Below are positions 7,741-17,055 of a DNA stretch of 64,000 nt, one piece after another. Under the pieces are notes generated by a model. The model was not told the origin of the DNA. It saw nothing but the letters and a program-made list of their open reading frames with translations, and did no database searches. Each line of letters begins with the position of its first letter. The stretch's first letter is position 1. Origin of the DNA: Bacillota bacterium (GTDB lineage Bacteria > Bacillota > Clostridia > Acetivibrionales > DTU013); NCBI GenBank assembly GCA_023426125.1, contig JAFABI010000043.1, forward strand, positions 1-64,000, read 5' to 3'. Both the position numbers and the translations under genes were made by a program.

Positions 7741-8967
7741 ATGTATGAAAAAGAATATTTTCCGAAAAATGGTATAGGGCTTGATTTGATAAATAAGCAA
7801 CTATTATCGGGAAGAACTTGTCTGACTAGGGAAAGAGGGGGGGCATTTTTGGGTTTTCCACATACGTCCCCTCATCCTATAGCTATTAAAGCTTATAAAA
7901 GCTATCTGAAGTATAATACGAATCATGTTGGAATTTTTACTAATACGACGGATTCATTAAATCCCTCCAGAAATATGGAAAAGAGTTTTATTGAGATGCT
8001 GGGGGATTTATACGGAGATGCTAATGTTGATGGATATATAACTTCTGGGGGTACAGAAGGTAATATAATGGGGGTATGGTTAGGTAAGAATTATCTCAAT
8101 AAAAAAATAGAAGGGCAAATCACCCTTATGAAAACTTATCTTACTCACAATTCCATTACTAAGGCTTGCAATATAAACAGTATTCATAATATTGTAGAAA
8201 TACCTGTATGCAGCGATTTTACCATGGATCTAAATGGTTTAAGAAAGCAAATCGATATCACCATTAGCGAGAACGTTAAGAAAATAATAATTATAGCCAC
8301 TGTAGGCTATACCACGACAGGGACGTGTGATCATATTGAGGGAATCCATGAAATAATACAGCAGTATTTACACGATAAAGATATGAATATCTATTTACAT
8401 ATCGATGCAGCAATTGGAGGACTTGTATATCCATTTTGTAATAATAAAGCATTTGGGTTTGAGTACTCCAGTGTTAAGTCAATTACGGTTGATCCTCATA
8501 AAATGGGCTATACACCTTTTTCGTCAGGTGTTTTTCTATGCAGGGAAGGTTTCCTTGATTACGTATCTACACCGATACAGTATTCTGAAAATGTAATGGA
8601 TAGGACACTGGTCAGTTCAAGGAATGGAGCAGCGGCAGTAGCATGCTGGGCAACATTTAGCTATCTGGGCTTTAGTGGATTCAAATTGAAATTGGATAGA
8701 CTCATAAGGTTAAAGAAATATTTGGTTAAGGGGCTGATGAAATATGGTGGGGTATCTATAATTTCTGACCCTGGGACAAATATGGTATGCATACATTTTA
8801 AGTCTATGTCTAATGGACTTCTTCCTCAATATATAGAAAAGAAATATACTCTAGATAGCTTTAGGCTTCAGGTTGATTCAAACCTTATAAATTGTTATAA
8901 AATCTATATTATGCCGCATGTTACCAAGAAGGTCATTGATGGTTTTATATCGGACATAAAAGCATAG
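7741..8967 (+). CDS. PLP-dependent group II amino-acid decarboxylase
   Basis: A 408-residue fold-type I PLP enzyme. Visible hallmarks are SGGTEGNIMG (about 102-111, phosphate binding), HIDAAIGG (Asp222, pyridine nitrogen contact) and VDPHKMGYTP with Lys254 as the Schiff-base lysine. This is the group II decarboxylase family that includes histidine, tyrosine (MfnA) and glutamate decarboxylases. The substrate cannot be read from sequence; an aromatic or acidic amino acid is possible. It is the first gene of the long co-directional row, with the next gene starting within 50 bases, so it probably supplies an amine building block. Confidence 0.85.
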   Translation: MYEKEYFPKNGIGLDLINKQLLSGRTCLTRERGGAFLGFPHTSPHPIAIKAYKSYLKYNTNHVGIFTNTTDSLNPSRNMEKSFIEMLGDLYGDANVDGYITSGGTEGNIMGVWLGKNYLNKKIEGQITLMKTYLTHNSITKACNINSIHNIVEIPVCSDFTMDLNGLRKQIDITISENVKKIIIIATVGYTTTGTCDHIEGIHEIIQQYLHDKDMNIYLHIDAAIGGLVYPFCNNKAFGFEYSSVKSITVDPHKMGYTPFSSGVFLCREGFLDYVSTPIQYSENVMDRTLVSSRNGAAAVACWATFSYLGFSGFKLKLDRLIRLKKYLVKGLMKYGGVSIISDPGTNMVCIHFKSMSNGLLPQYIEKKYTLDSFRLQVDSNLINCYKIYIMPHVTKKVIDGFISDIKA

Positions 8968-9013
8968 GGTAGGTTTGTTGAAAGTCGGGTATAGTTCAAA
9001 GGGTGGTGATAGA

Positions 9014-10114
9014 TTGGGTCAGTTTGATTTCCTTGTTGTGGGGGCGGGAATAACCGGTTCGGTTATTGCACAACAACTTGCTGGTAAGCATGGTAAAAAG
9101 GTTTTGGTAATAGACACAAGACCTCATTTTGGAGGATTATTATACGACTATTATGATACAAATGGAATATTAGTACATAAATATGGTCCTCACATTTTTC
9201 ATACCAGTGACGAGAAAGTATGGGAATATGTTAATAAATTTGCCCTTTGGAGGGAATACAGACACAGGGTGATGTCAAATGTAAATGGCAAACTGGTGAC
9301 ATTTCCTATTAATATTGATACCGTCAACTTGCTCTTAAACACTAACCAAAATAATGATACAATCCGAAATTATCTGGAAAAGAAAATGGTTAAGTTTGAA
9401 GAAGTAAAAAATGCTGAGCAATACATCGTGAGCTTGGTAGGATATGAACTGTATGATTTGCTTTACAAAGGATATACTCAGAAACAGTGGGGGTGCTCAC
9501 CTGATAAACTATATCCTGAAGTATTTGCAAGGATTCCTGTACGTTATAACAATGAAGACGGTTATTTCGATGATTTTTATCAAGGGGTTCCGTCTGAAGG
9601 CTATACTGCATTTATTAATAATCTGCTAAGCCACAAAAATATTAAAGTCCAATTATTAACAAAATATAAGGATGTTGTTGGAACGGTAAGCTGCAATTAT
9701 ATTGTGTATACCGGACCCATAGATGAGTATTTCAATTACAAGTATGGTATTCTTCAATACAGATCTTTGAAATTCAAACACCTCTATTTTCAGCGGGATC
9801 AATTTCAGCCAGTGGCTGTTGTGAACTATCCAGGAAAGCAGAAATATACAAGGATAACCGAATATAAGCATATAACGGGGCAGAAGGTCAGTGGTACATC
9901 AATATGTATAGAGTATCCCGAGTGTACCGGAGAACCTTATTATCCGGTCCCTATACCTCAACAAAAGATGATATACGACTTATATGCAAAGCTAGCGGAA
10001 ACATTAGGCAATATAACCTTTACAGGAAGGCTGGGGTCTTATAAATATATAAATATAGATCAAGCCATTATGCGGGCATTAAAGTGCGTAGAAAAGATAG
10101 CGGAAAATGTTTAA
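9014..10114 (+). CDS. glf: UDP-galactopyranose mutase
   Basis: A flavoprotein of about 366 residues that interconverts UDP-galactopyranose and UDP-galactofuranose. The N-terminal Rossmann motif FLVVGAGITGS, the VIDTRPHFGGL segment, HKYGPHIFHT and the Arg-bearing YTQKQWG are typical of bacterial Glf. I choose TTG at 9014 because GGGTGGTGAT precedes it and the protein then starts three to four residues before the flavin motif, as in the family; an upstream TTG at 8975 is in frame. Its presence implies a furanose or UDP-sugar step in the pathway. No other cell-wall galactan genes surround it. Confidence 0.9.
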   Translation: MGQFDFLVVGAGITGSVIAQQLAGKHGKKVLVIDTRPHFGGLLYDYYDTNGILVHKYGPHIFHTSDEKVWEYVNKFALWREYRHRVMSNVNGKLVTFPINIDTVNLLLNTNQNNDTIRNYLEKKMVKFEEVKNAEQYIVSLVGYELYDLLYKGYTQKQWGCSPDKLYPEVFARIPVRYNNEDGYFDDFYQGVPSEGYTAFINNLLSHKNIKVQLLTKYKDVVGTVSCNYIVYTGPIDEYFNYKYGILQYRSLKFKHLYFQRDQFQPVAVVNYPGKQKYTRITEYKHITGQKVSGTSICIEYPECTGEPYYPVPIPQQKMIYDLYAKLAETLGNITFTGRLGSYKYINIDQAIMRALKCVEKIAENV

Positions 10115-10180
10115 TAAAGCTTATATATTAGCCAGTAGCCAGGTAATCAACGAAAATGAATTGAAGGGGTTGAATTTACA

Positions 10181-11245
10181 ATGTTAACGTTATCAATACC
10201 GTGTCAATGGAATGAAAAGAGTCTGGTTGAAATGCTAAATTTCAAAGCCAATAAGGGAATAAGAATAGATGAATTATACGGTACTATAGCTATGAAAGGT
10301 ATTCCGCATGGGAGATCAAATAAAGCTACGCCTAATATAGATAAGAAAGCAGCCCTACAGTATAAAAAGAGGGTTGATGAGTATGGATTGAAATTTGCAT
10401 ACCTGATTAATGCACCAATAAATTCCGATAATCTAGAAAGTTTTACTGCTGAGATTGATTGGATTGTAAATGTATTCAAGGCAAGCTCCATCACTATTAC
10501 TTCAGTTCGTTTAATGGAGTTGGTACGAAGAAGATACCCGGATTTCCGAATAAATATTTCTACCATTGCAGGGATAAAAAGTGTAGAGGATATCCGAAAG
10601 TATACTGATATAAGGCCGCAAAAAGTAATTTTACATCATGATGTCAACCGTAATTTCAAGGATTTGGAGAGATTACTAAAGTTTTGTGGCGACAACAATA
10701 TTGAACTTGAGATCATGCTTAATGAAAGCTGTTTGAGAAGATGTGTGCGTAGAGATGCCCATTATAACACTCTTGGAAAGGAATGTGACGATGGTGAGTT
10801 TCATGTTTGGTGCAATAAAAACAAGGTATCGAATCCATACCAACTTCTTTTGGCTAACTTTATTCGTCCCGAAGATATGGCGCTTTATGAGAGTTTAGGA
10901 GTTACAAGTTTTAAGATTACAGGGCGTTCAAAGCCTGAAGGTTGGCTTGCAGAGGTAGTAAAAGCCTATATTGAAGGGGACTATGACAGCAATCTGGTAC
11001 GTTTACTGGGGATTGACCCCAAATTAAAAGCTGAGGAGTGGATTTACATATCAAATAAATCCTTGGAAGGTTTTATCGATAGGTTCCCCAAAAGTGGGGA
11101 GGTTCAGGATGAAATAAGTTATTGCAGTGATTGGATCATGAAGCTGTTTGAAAATAACCAGTTTAAAATAGCTAAAGGGGGTATTAAACCATATACCCTT
11201 AATAATGAGCTGAGGTTCCAAATTGATAGGAATTTATACGATTGA
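10181..11245 (+). CDS. U32-family protein with four candidate cluster cysteines
   Basis: A 354-residue protein of the peptidase U32 family (PF01136), judged from a TIM-barrel-like pattern, the NESCLRRCVRRDAHYN segment and the later GVTSFKITGRSKPEGW, which resembles the U32 KIEGR-type motif. Cys184, Cys188, Cys202 and Cys211 could bind an iron-sulfur cluster, as characterised U32 proteins (UbiU, UbiV, RlhA, TrhP) do in oxygen-independent or RNA hydroxylation. Peptidase activity is doubtful for this group. It is one of three U32-type proteins in this row. Start ATG 10181 follows GAAGGGG. Confidence 0.75.
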   Translation: MLTLSIPCQWNEKSLVEMLNFKANKGIRIDELYGTIAMKGIPHGRSNKATPNIDKKAALQYKKRVDEYGLKFAYLINAPINSDNLESFTAEIDWIVNVFKASSITITSVRLMELVRRRYPDFRINISTIAGIKSVEDIRKYTDIRPQKVILHHDVNRNFKDLERLLKFCGDNNIELEIMLNESCLRRCVRRDAHYNTLGKECDDGEFHVWCNKNKVSNPYQLLLANFIRPEDMALYESLGVTSFKITGRSKPEGWLAEVVKAYIEGDYDSNLVRLLGIDPKLKAEEWIYISNKSLEGFIDRFPKSGEVQDEISYCSDWIMKLFENNQFKIAKGGIKPYTLNNELRFQIDRNLYD

Positions 11246-11277
11246 TTGAATCTAGATGGAAAGCCGGTGGATATATC

Positions 11278-12369
11278 GTGAAAATAGACAATTTTTCAGC
11301 TTTCAAAATAGGTACTGTATTTAACCCTCTGAAGATTGACAAGGCAGTGACAGCAGTTCATAAAAGAGTTTGTATTGAATATCCCAGCAGGTTAAATGCC
11401 ATGGCCATAGACCCAAGTAAAATAGTCGAAAACAATAATATGAAGTATACACCAGGAGAAATCGTATTTTCTACTCAGATATTTATCAGTATTGAGGTAA
11501 AGTTTATTGAAAATAGCGATTTAATAGTGTATAGAGGTGCCGGTGACAGGGAAACTGTGGTGAGGCATGCATGCAATATTATGAAAAAGGCACTGGGGTA
11601 TACAGGCGGGTTTGAGGTTGATGTGCAGGGATTCCACAACTTAAAGCACTGTGGTCTTGGATCTACAGGTTGCTTGCAAGCTGGTGTTGCTACGGCCATA
11701 AACCACATGTTTGGTTCACCGATAACCTTGCACAGACTTATAAAATATCTTGCACAGAACTATGGAGAAGAAATTGACAATGATCTGGAAAATCTTAATC
11801 CTGTTCAATGTATAGGCGGTTCTGCTTCTTCAGGATTGCATAAAGGCGGAGTGTTGGTGATAGCAGGAGAAAATACTGTTATTGCCAGTGCGGATATTCC
11901 CGAAAAATACCAAGTAGTCATTGGTATCCCGGATGATTTTCGTTTTGTAGACTCAAAAAGCCAGTTTGATGAAGAAATAGAGAATTTAGATAAGTTTCTG
12001 GAAAGCGGAAACAAGTACAAACACGAAATAGCCTATAATGTTCTTCACAGCTTTCTTCCTGCCATACAGGAAGGTGACTTGAAAAAGATGGGTGATGTCA
12101 TCTTTGATTATAGATTCAATAAAGGAAGTATACGTAATTGCTCATATACATATCCGGGGTTGATAGATTTGATGAATGAACTGGCTTTTCTAAAGACAGA
12201 AGATTATGTATCCATACTATCTATTTCATCTGTTGGGCCGACAGTGTTTGCAATCGGAGAGGACATAAGACGGTGCGAAGAGGAATTTAAGAGGTGCTCT
12301 CTCAGAATTATTAAGACAAAGATTAATAATGGCACCTATAAAGTCGTAAGTGCTGACTGTGAATACTAA
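11278..12369 (+). CDS. GHMP-superfamily, beta-RFAP-synthase-like protein
   Basis: About 363 residues with a GHMP-type loop KHCGLGSTGCLQAG, an N-terminal YPSRLNAMAID segment like the PSRxH region, a GGSASSGLHKGG glycine-rich stretch and ISSVGPTVFAIGE near the C-terminus. This set resembles beta-ribofuranosylaminobenzene 5'-phosphate synthase (MptG) and its natural-product relatives such as ForT, which join PRPP to an aromatic acid with loss of CO2 to make a C-glycoside. A simple GHMP kinase is the alternative. I favour GTG 11278 (GGTGG upstream); a TTG at 11242 overlaps the previous stop and would add 12 residues. Confidence 0.6.
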   Translation: MKIDNFSAFKIGTVFNPLKIDKAVTAVHKRVCIEYPSRLNAMAIDPSKIVENNNMKYTPGEIVFSTQIFISIEVKFIENSDLIVYRGAGDRETVVRHACNIMKKALGYTGGFEVDVQGFHNLKHCGLGSTGCLQAGVATAINHMFGSPITLHRLIKYLAQNYGEEIDNDLENLNPVQCIGGSASSGLHKGGVLVIAGENTVIASADIPEKYQVVIGIPDDFRFVDSKSQFDEEIENLDKFLESGNKYKHEIAYNVLHSFLPAIQEGDLKKMGDVIFDYRFNKGSIRNCSYTYPGLIDLMNELAFLKTEDYVSILSISSVGPTVFAIGEDIRRCEEEFKRCSLRIIKTKINNGTYKVVSADCEY

Positions 12370-12398
12370 TAAATTTATAAATACGGAGTGCGTATTAT

Positions 12399-13475
12399 AT
12401 GAATTACTTGGATACATATGAAGATTTAAGAAACTCTGACGATTGTTTTGATTATTCACTTAGCTTTAATAAAGATAGTGCCCTTTTTCAATTTATATGT
12501 GATATTGATATGAGGGATGTAACAATAGCTTTAAACAAGTACCCATCCAACTATTATAATGAATTCAAAAATCTGTTATGCTTGCATTATGGACCAAACA
12601 GTTTTATGCTGGGTAGCGGTTCAGAGAATTTAATCTGGCACATAAACAGGCTTATCCTAAGAAATAAGAAAGTGGGTGTCCTTTTGCCCAATTTTTATAG
12701 AATATATCAGACTTTAAAAAAGCCCATTTTTATCGATGTCCCCTACAGAGATGATAATGCGATATTGCATATCGAGAAACTAATTGATGCTGCCAGGAGA
12801 GAAAACTTTGAGGCTGTTTGGATTTCCAATCCCAATCCCATAACCGGCAAGGCGTATTACGCGAGGGATATTATCCAGTTGGCAGAGTCTTTCCCTAAAA
12901 CTCTGTTCGTTATTGATGAAGCGTCTATTGAAGCAACTATGGAGCCAGAAAAGTATTCGGTTTTATCAATGGCAAACAACTACCGGAATTTGCTGGTTAT
13001 CAGAAGCTTCTCAAAGTTATATGGGCTGCCTGGTATGCGATTGGGGTATGTGGCAGGGAAAAAGGAACTGATCGATAAACTGGAGGGAAACGCTCAGGTA
13101 TTTCCTGTAACTGGTTTGAGTATTTTAATAGCTAAAAAAATATTTGAGAATAAGGTGATTTTCGATAATATCAGAAAAAAAATAAATTTTAATAGAAGTA
13201 AAATATCAACCCTGCTGCAAAACAGGCTTCACTTCTATTCCTTGAGTTCACTTACTCAGACCATTGTTATAGGATGCAACAGCCTTAATATGGACTTATG
13301 GACATGCCTTAAGGAGGAAGGTGTTTTAGGCTTATCGCTTAAGAATGAGAGAGGGATAGGATCACTAAACTCTGTTAGATTAACAATCCACAGCGATGAG
13401 AAGAGTTTTTTACATTTGTATCAGGCTGTTGAAAAAGTTGTTCAAAAATCATTTTTTGAGGCAACAGGAGAGTGA
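12399..13475 (+). CDS. Class I/II aminotransferase, HisC/CobD-like
   Basis: A 358-residue fold-type I PLP enzyme with ISNPNPITGK (substrate/PLP contact), FVIDEASIE (Asp) and SFSKLYGLPGMRLGY containing the Schiff-base lysine. The pattern is that of histidinol-phosphate aminotransferase and threonine-phosphate decarboxylase. With a phosphatase next door it may act on a phosphorylated keto or amino intermediate. GGAG precedes the ATG. The stop codon lies just before the start region of the next gene, so the two are translationally coupled. Confidence 0.85.
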   Translation: MNYLDTYEDLRNSDDCFDYSLSFNKDSALFQFICDIDMRDVTIALNKYPSNYYNEFKNLLCLHYGPNSFMLGSGSENLIWHINRLILRNKKVGVLLPNFYRIYQTLKKPIFIDVPYRDDNAILHIEKLIDAARRENFEAVWISNPNPITGKAYYARDIIQLAESFPKTLFVIDEASIEATMEPEKYSVLSMANNYRNLLVIRSFSKLYGLPGMRLGYVAGKKELIDKLEGNAQVFPVTGLSILIAKKIFENKVIFDNIRKKINFNRSKISTLLQNRLHFYSLSSLTQTIVIGCNSLNMDLWTCLKEEGVLGLSLKNERGIGSLNSVRLTIHSDEKSFLHLYQAVEKVVQKSFFEATGE

Positions 13476-13479
13476 TATT

Positions 13480-14334
13480 ATTAAGTACATATATATTTGT
13501 GACTTGGATGGGACCTTACTCAATAATCGAGCCAGGCTATCTAAGGAAGTTGCATCTGGACTGAATAACCTATTGGATAAGGACTTGCTGTTTACCTATA
13601 TTACTGGAAGGGATTTGATGAGTTCCAGAGAGATAATGGAGAAGATTGATATTAAAATGCCAGTAGCAGTATGCAATGGTGGATTGATTATTGATTTTAA
13701 ATCAGGAGAGTTAATAAAAGGATGTTTTATAGAGAGAAATATTGTAGAGGGATTATTGAAATTGTCTGAAAAAATGCAAATGTATCCTAACTTGACGCTA
13801 TATATGCACAGTATGGTCAGAACCTGCTATTTTGCTTTGGATAGACGGATTAATAGGGAGTACTATAGGAATAAGATAGACAGGAATACCTTTACTCAGT
13901 TTGAGGCTAAACGAATAGAAGATGTTGTAACCGATAAAGTTATTTCGATTGCATTTGTGGATTTAAAGGAAAAGATTGAAGATTCAAAGCCATACGTTAT
14001 AAAGGAATTCGGAAATTTGGCAAGTATTAGTTTTTTTGAAGATCCTTTTGACAAGAGTATTTTGATTATTGATATAACTTCCCAGTTATGCTCAAAGGGG
14101 ACGGCTGCCCAATACATAGCTGATATGTATGGCCTGCCGAAAGACAGTATTGTAGCTTTTGGAAACGACCTCAGTGATGTGGAATTGCTTAAAATGGCAG
14201 GTGTCGGGATTGCTGTTGGGGATTCGCCTGCTGAACTGAAAAAAATTGCAACAACCGAATTGACTTATAACGAAGGATACTCGGTTTTAAAATATATTGC
14301 AGAACACTTTAATACTACAAAAGGGGCAGGTTAA
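13480..14334 (+). CDS. Cof-type HAD-superfamily phosphatase
   Basis: A HAD hydrolase of about 284 residues: motif I CDLDGTLL close to the N-terminus, motif II YITGRD, and motif IV region VAFGNDLSDVELLKMAG. The Cof/YkrA type dephosphorylates sugar phosphates and similar metabolites. The start is unusual. Family members begin one to three residues before the strand leading to DxDGT, which falls on ATT at 13480 with AGGAG nine bases upstream; no ATG, GTG or TTG is available there. An in-frame ATG at 13396 would overlap the previous gene by 80 bases with an unlikely N-terminus. Confidence 0.8.
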   Translation: MKYIYICDLDGTLLNNRARLSKEVASGLNNLLDKDLLFTYITGRDLMSSREIMEKIDIKMPVAVCNGGLIIDFKSGELIKGCFIERNIVEGLLKLSEKMQMYPNLTLYMHSMVRTCYFALDRRINREYYRNKIDRNTFTQFEAKRIEDVVTDKVISIAFVDLKEKIEDSKPYVIKEFGNLASISFFEDPFDKSILIIDITSQLCSKGTAAQYIADMYGLPKDSIVAFGNDLSDVELLKMAGVGIAVGDSPAELKKIATTELTYNEGYSVLKYIAEHFNTTKGAG

Positions 14335-14339
14335 TGATA

Positions 14340-15011
14340 ATGAGTGATAGCATAAAAAATGCATTGGAGTACTGGAATAACCCCGCGATAGTAAGCGAGT
14401 TCACAGGATTACAGGTGCCGGAATATTGGACAGACTACTTTACAGGTATTACAACGCCAGAAACGATTAGAGTTTTAGATCTGGGATGTGGAGGTGGGCG
14501 TAATACATATATGCTGATGAGCTACGGCTTTGACACCTATGGCTGTGATTTGCACTTAGGAATGGTTAGTGCTACTAGGGAAAAGGTCAAAGGGCTGATA
14601 GGTCACGAGGAAGCCCTATTGCGGATTATCCAAGCAAACATGCTGAAGCTTCCTTATGACAATAGTAGTTTTGATGTGGTCCTGGCAAATGGTGTCTACC
14701 ACAATACATCCTCAGTAGAAGAATTTGAGGCGGCTATAACTGAAACTGTAAGGATATTAAAGCCGGGAGGGGTACTCTGTCTTAATGTATTTACTGATGA
14801 GATGGTGGATCCAAAACTTATTAGACAGGAACTTCCGCACCTGTATATTACTCCAGATAATCTGGATATGATACTTCTTTCGATAGGACGGATAGTTGAG
14901 ATTTTTGAAGGAAATGGGCTTGTGATAGAGGGTAGGTTGGCAAACTATTTGTCGAATGTGCAAACAGGTGTAAGAAGCGTGCTAAGAGGCATATTTAAAA
15001 AAGTGAACTGA
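14340..15011 (+). CDS. Class I SAM-dependent methyltransferase
   Basis: About 223 residues with the SAM-binding motif VLDLGCGGGRN, acidic motif II YGCDLH and motif IV region FDVVLANGVYHN, followed by RILKPGGVLCLNVF. The fold and motifs are those of small-molecule methyltransferases (Methyltransf_11/25 type). ATG 14340 is preferred over 14334 because AGGGGCAGG is nine bases away. It overlaps or abuts the HAD gene, consistent with an operon. Target atom unknown. Confidence 0.85.
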   Translation: MSDSIKNALEYWNNPAIVSEFTGLQVPEYWTDYFTGITTPETIRVLDLGCGGGRNTYMLMSYGFDTYGCDLHLGMVSATREKVKGLIGHEEALLRIIQANMLKLPYDNSSFDVVLANGVYHNTSSVEEFEAAITETVRILKPGGVLCLNVFTDEMVDPKLIRQELPHLYITPDNLDMILLSIGRIVEIFEGNGLVIEGRLANYLSNVQTGVRSVLRGIFKKVN

Positions 15012-15040
15012 AATTGTTCTAAAGGGGGAAGAAGCACCTG

Positions 15041-16027
15041 ATGGAAATAAGTAAAGGCGAGTATAGGGAACTAGGTAAAAGCGGCATTATGGTGTCTCCA
15101 ATCAGCTTGGGATGTTGGCAATATTCCAGAGATTCCAATTTTGTATCTATGGATGACAGAGAATCGATAAAAATTATCAGGTCGTCTATTGAGATGGGTA
15201 TAAACTTTTTTGATACAGCCGAATCATACGGTAAAGGCCATTCGGAGGAGGTTCTGGGGGAGGCTATACGTCAATCCGGTAAGGATGTTGTTATAGCTAC
15301 AAAGGTCAGAGAATATAATTTGGCTCCCCAAAGCATGGTTTCATCTGTGGAAATGAGCTTACGACGACTGAAAAAGGATGTTATCGACTTGTATCAGATT
15401 CACTGGCCCACTGCCAAACTGGATATGCGCTTGTCGATGGAGACACTGATGGATCTTAAGATGCAAGGGAAAATAAGAGCAATAGGTGTATCCAATTTTA
15501 ATATAAGTGAAATAAAGTTGTTGCAGGAGGTAGGGGACATCACGTCATTGCAGTCACCTTACAATTTATTTTGGAGATGTCTGGAAGAAGTCTTTGCTTA
15601 CTGCTATAGCAATAACATATCTGTTCTTTCTTATAGTCCCTTGGGGCATGGGCTCATCTCAGGAAGATTCGATCGAATGAATAGACAACCAAAACGGCCT
15701 GCACAGCAGGACAGTTACCTGTTCAAGGAGCCTTATTACGATATGGCGTTGCCGGTATTGGATGCTGTAAATGAGGTAGCACAAAGGTATGGTAGTACCA
15801 TTACACAAGTAGCTATTGCATGGCTGCTTGGCAAAAAGGCCGTAAGCTCGGTAGTTATGGGTGTAAGCAACCAGGAACAGCTTGGCCAGAATATAGGGGC
15901 CGTTTTCCTGAAGTTGTCTCAGGATGACATACAAAAATTGGAACAGGCAGGAGGAATGATATTGAACTCGATAAATGCACAAATGAGCAAGAGTTTATGG
16001 AACTGGTGGCCTGACAAAGATGAATAG
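15041..16027 (+). CDS. Aldo/keto reductase
   Basis: A 328-residue NADP(H)-dependent AKR. The catalytic tetrad is visible as Asp and Tyr in FFDTAESYGKGHSEE, Lys in IATKV and His in YQIHWP. The C-terminal MGVSNQEQLGQN segment fits the cofactor-phosphate binding region. It could reduce a keto sugar or aldehyde produced by the neighbouring decarboxylase or aminotransferase. AGGGGGAAG precedes the ATG with good spacing. Confidence 0.9.
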   Translation: MEISKGEYRELGKSGIMVSPISLGCWQYSRDSNFVSMDDRESIKIIRSSIEMGINFFDTAESYGKGHSEEVLGEAIRQSGKDVVIATKVREYNLAPQSMVSSVEMSLRRLKKDVIDLYQIHWPTAKLDMRLSMETLMDLKMQGKIRAIGVSNFNISEIKLLQEVGDITSLQSPYNLFWRCLEEVFAYCYSNNISVLSYSPLGHGLISGRFDRMNRQPKRPAQQDSYLFKEPYYDMALPVLDAVNEVAQRYGSTITQVAIAWLLGKKAVSSVVMGVSNQEQLGQNIGAVFLKLSQDDIQKLEQAGGMILNSINAQMSKSLWNWWPDKDE

Positions 16028-16062
16028 ATTAACACAAACTAATACACTGGAGAGGTAAAAGA

Positions 16063-17025
16063 ATGACTATTAGAATAGGCTTTATTGGATGTGGCGCGAT
16101 AGGCTGTACCCATATGGAACTTTTAAGCCGGAATGATGATGTTCAGTTAGCTGCTTTCTATGATATCAATAAACCTTTAGCGGAAAATGTAGCGCGAATG
16201 TACAACGGAGTTCCCTGTGAGTCCTTGGAGGATATGTTGGACAAACTGGATATAGATGCCGTCTGGATATGTATACCGCCTTTTGCTCATGCAGGGCAGG
16301 AAATTTTTGTTGCAGAGAGGGAGATACCCTTCTTTGTTGAGAAGCCTGTATCTCTGGATCTGGACCTGGCAACGAGGACAAAAAAGGCTGTTGATAAGGC
16401 TGGCATACTGACCTGTGTGGGGTATCACTGGAGGTATAAACAGTCGGTATGCATGGCTAAAATACGGTTCGGACATAGGACGCCTTTCATGTTGCAAGGG
16501 TATTGGCCTTGCGAAGCACCTGATGTTGAATGGTGGAATGATGTTAATAAATCCGGGGGACAGATAGTAGAACAGATTACTCATATTTTTGACGTAGCCA
16601 GATATATGATAGGGGATATTGTAGAAATCAGTGGATTTGCTACTCCGGCAGAAACCGATAAAGGTGAGATACATAAGTGCGCTGTTGTTAATATGAAGTT
16701 CGATAATGGTGCAATAGGAACTATTGCATCTAGTAACTGTATGAATGAAGAGGGTACACCATGGATTAAGATACATTTTGAAGATGAGATAATGCACATA
16801 GGAAGCCGGGAGGTTATATTTAGGGAAAAGGGTGCAAATGATGAAAAATATACCGGCTTTGACAATGGTATGGATCTTGAGCAAAGGATATTCCTTGATT
16901 GTATTACAGGGAAAAGAGAGAGTATGGAAATCAGATCTACTTACTTAGATGCAGTCAAGACCTTGGAAGTCACCTTGGCAGCCAATTTGGCAATCAAAAC
17001 GGGCAAACCGGTAAAATTGAGTTGA
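16063..17025 (+). CDS. Gfo/Idh/MocA-family oxidoreductase
   Basis: A 320-residue NAD(P)-dependent dehydrogenase with the N-terminal Rossmann motif GFIGCGAIG, the EKP motif in FFVEKPVSLD and the catalytic GGQIVEQITHIFDVARY segment holding the conserved His. The family oxidises or reduces sugars, inositols and aminosugars, often as the partner of an aminotransferase. Together with the aldo/keto reductase and SDR-like genes nearby it gives the cluster several redox steps on a sugar-like core. Confidence 0.88.
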   Translation: MTIRIGFIGCGAIGCTHMELLSRNDDVQLAAFYDINKPLAENVARMYNGVPCESLEDMLDKLDIDAVWICIPPFAHAGQEIFVAEREIPFFVEKPVSLDLDLATRTKKAVDKAGILTCVGYHWRYKQSVCMAKIRFGHRTPFMLQGYWPCEAPDVEWWNDVNKSGGQIVEQITHIFDVARYMIGDIVEISGFATPAETDKGEIHKCAVVNMKFDNGAIGTIASSNCMNEEGTPWIKIHFEDEIMHIGSREVIFREKGANDEKYTGFDNGMDLEQRIFLDCITGKRESMEIRSTYLDAVKTLEVTLAANLAIKTGKPVKLS

Positions 17026-17055
17026 ACTTCAAATCTAAATGAAAGGGTGGAATAA

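Noticed and set aside
16177..16884. 235-codon minus-strand open frame
   Set aside because: It lies fully opposite the clear Gfo/Idh/MocA gene, has low-complexity composition and no ribosome binding site. It is a mirror frame.
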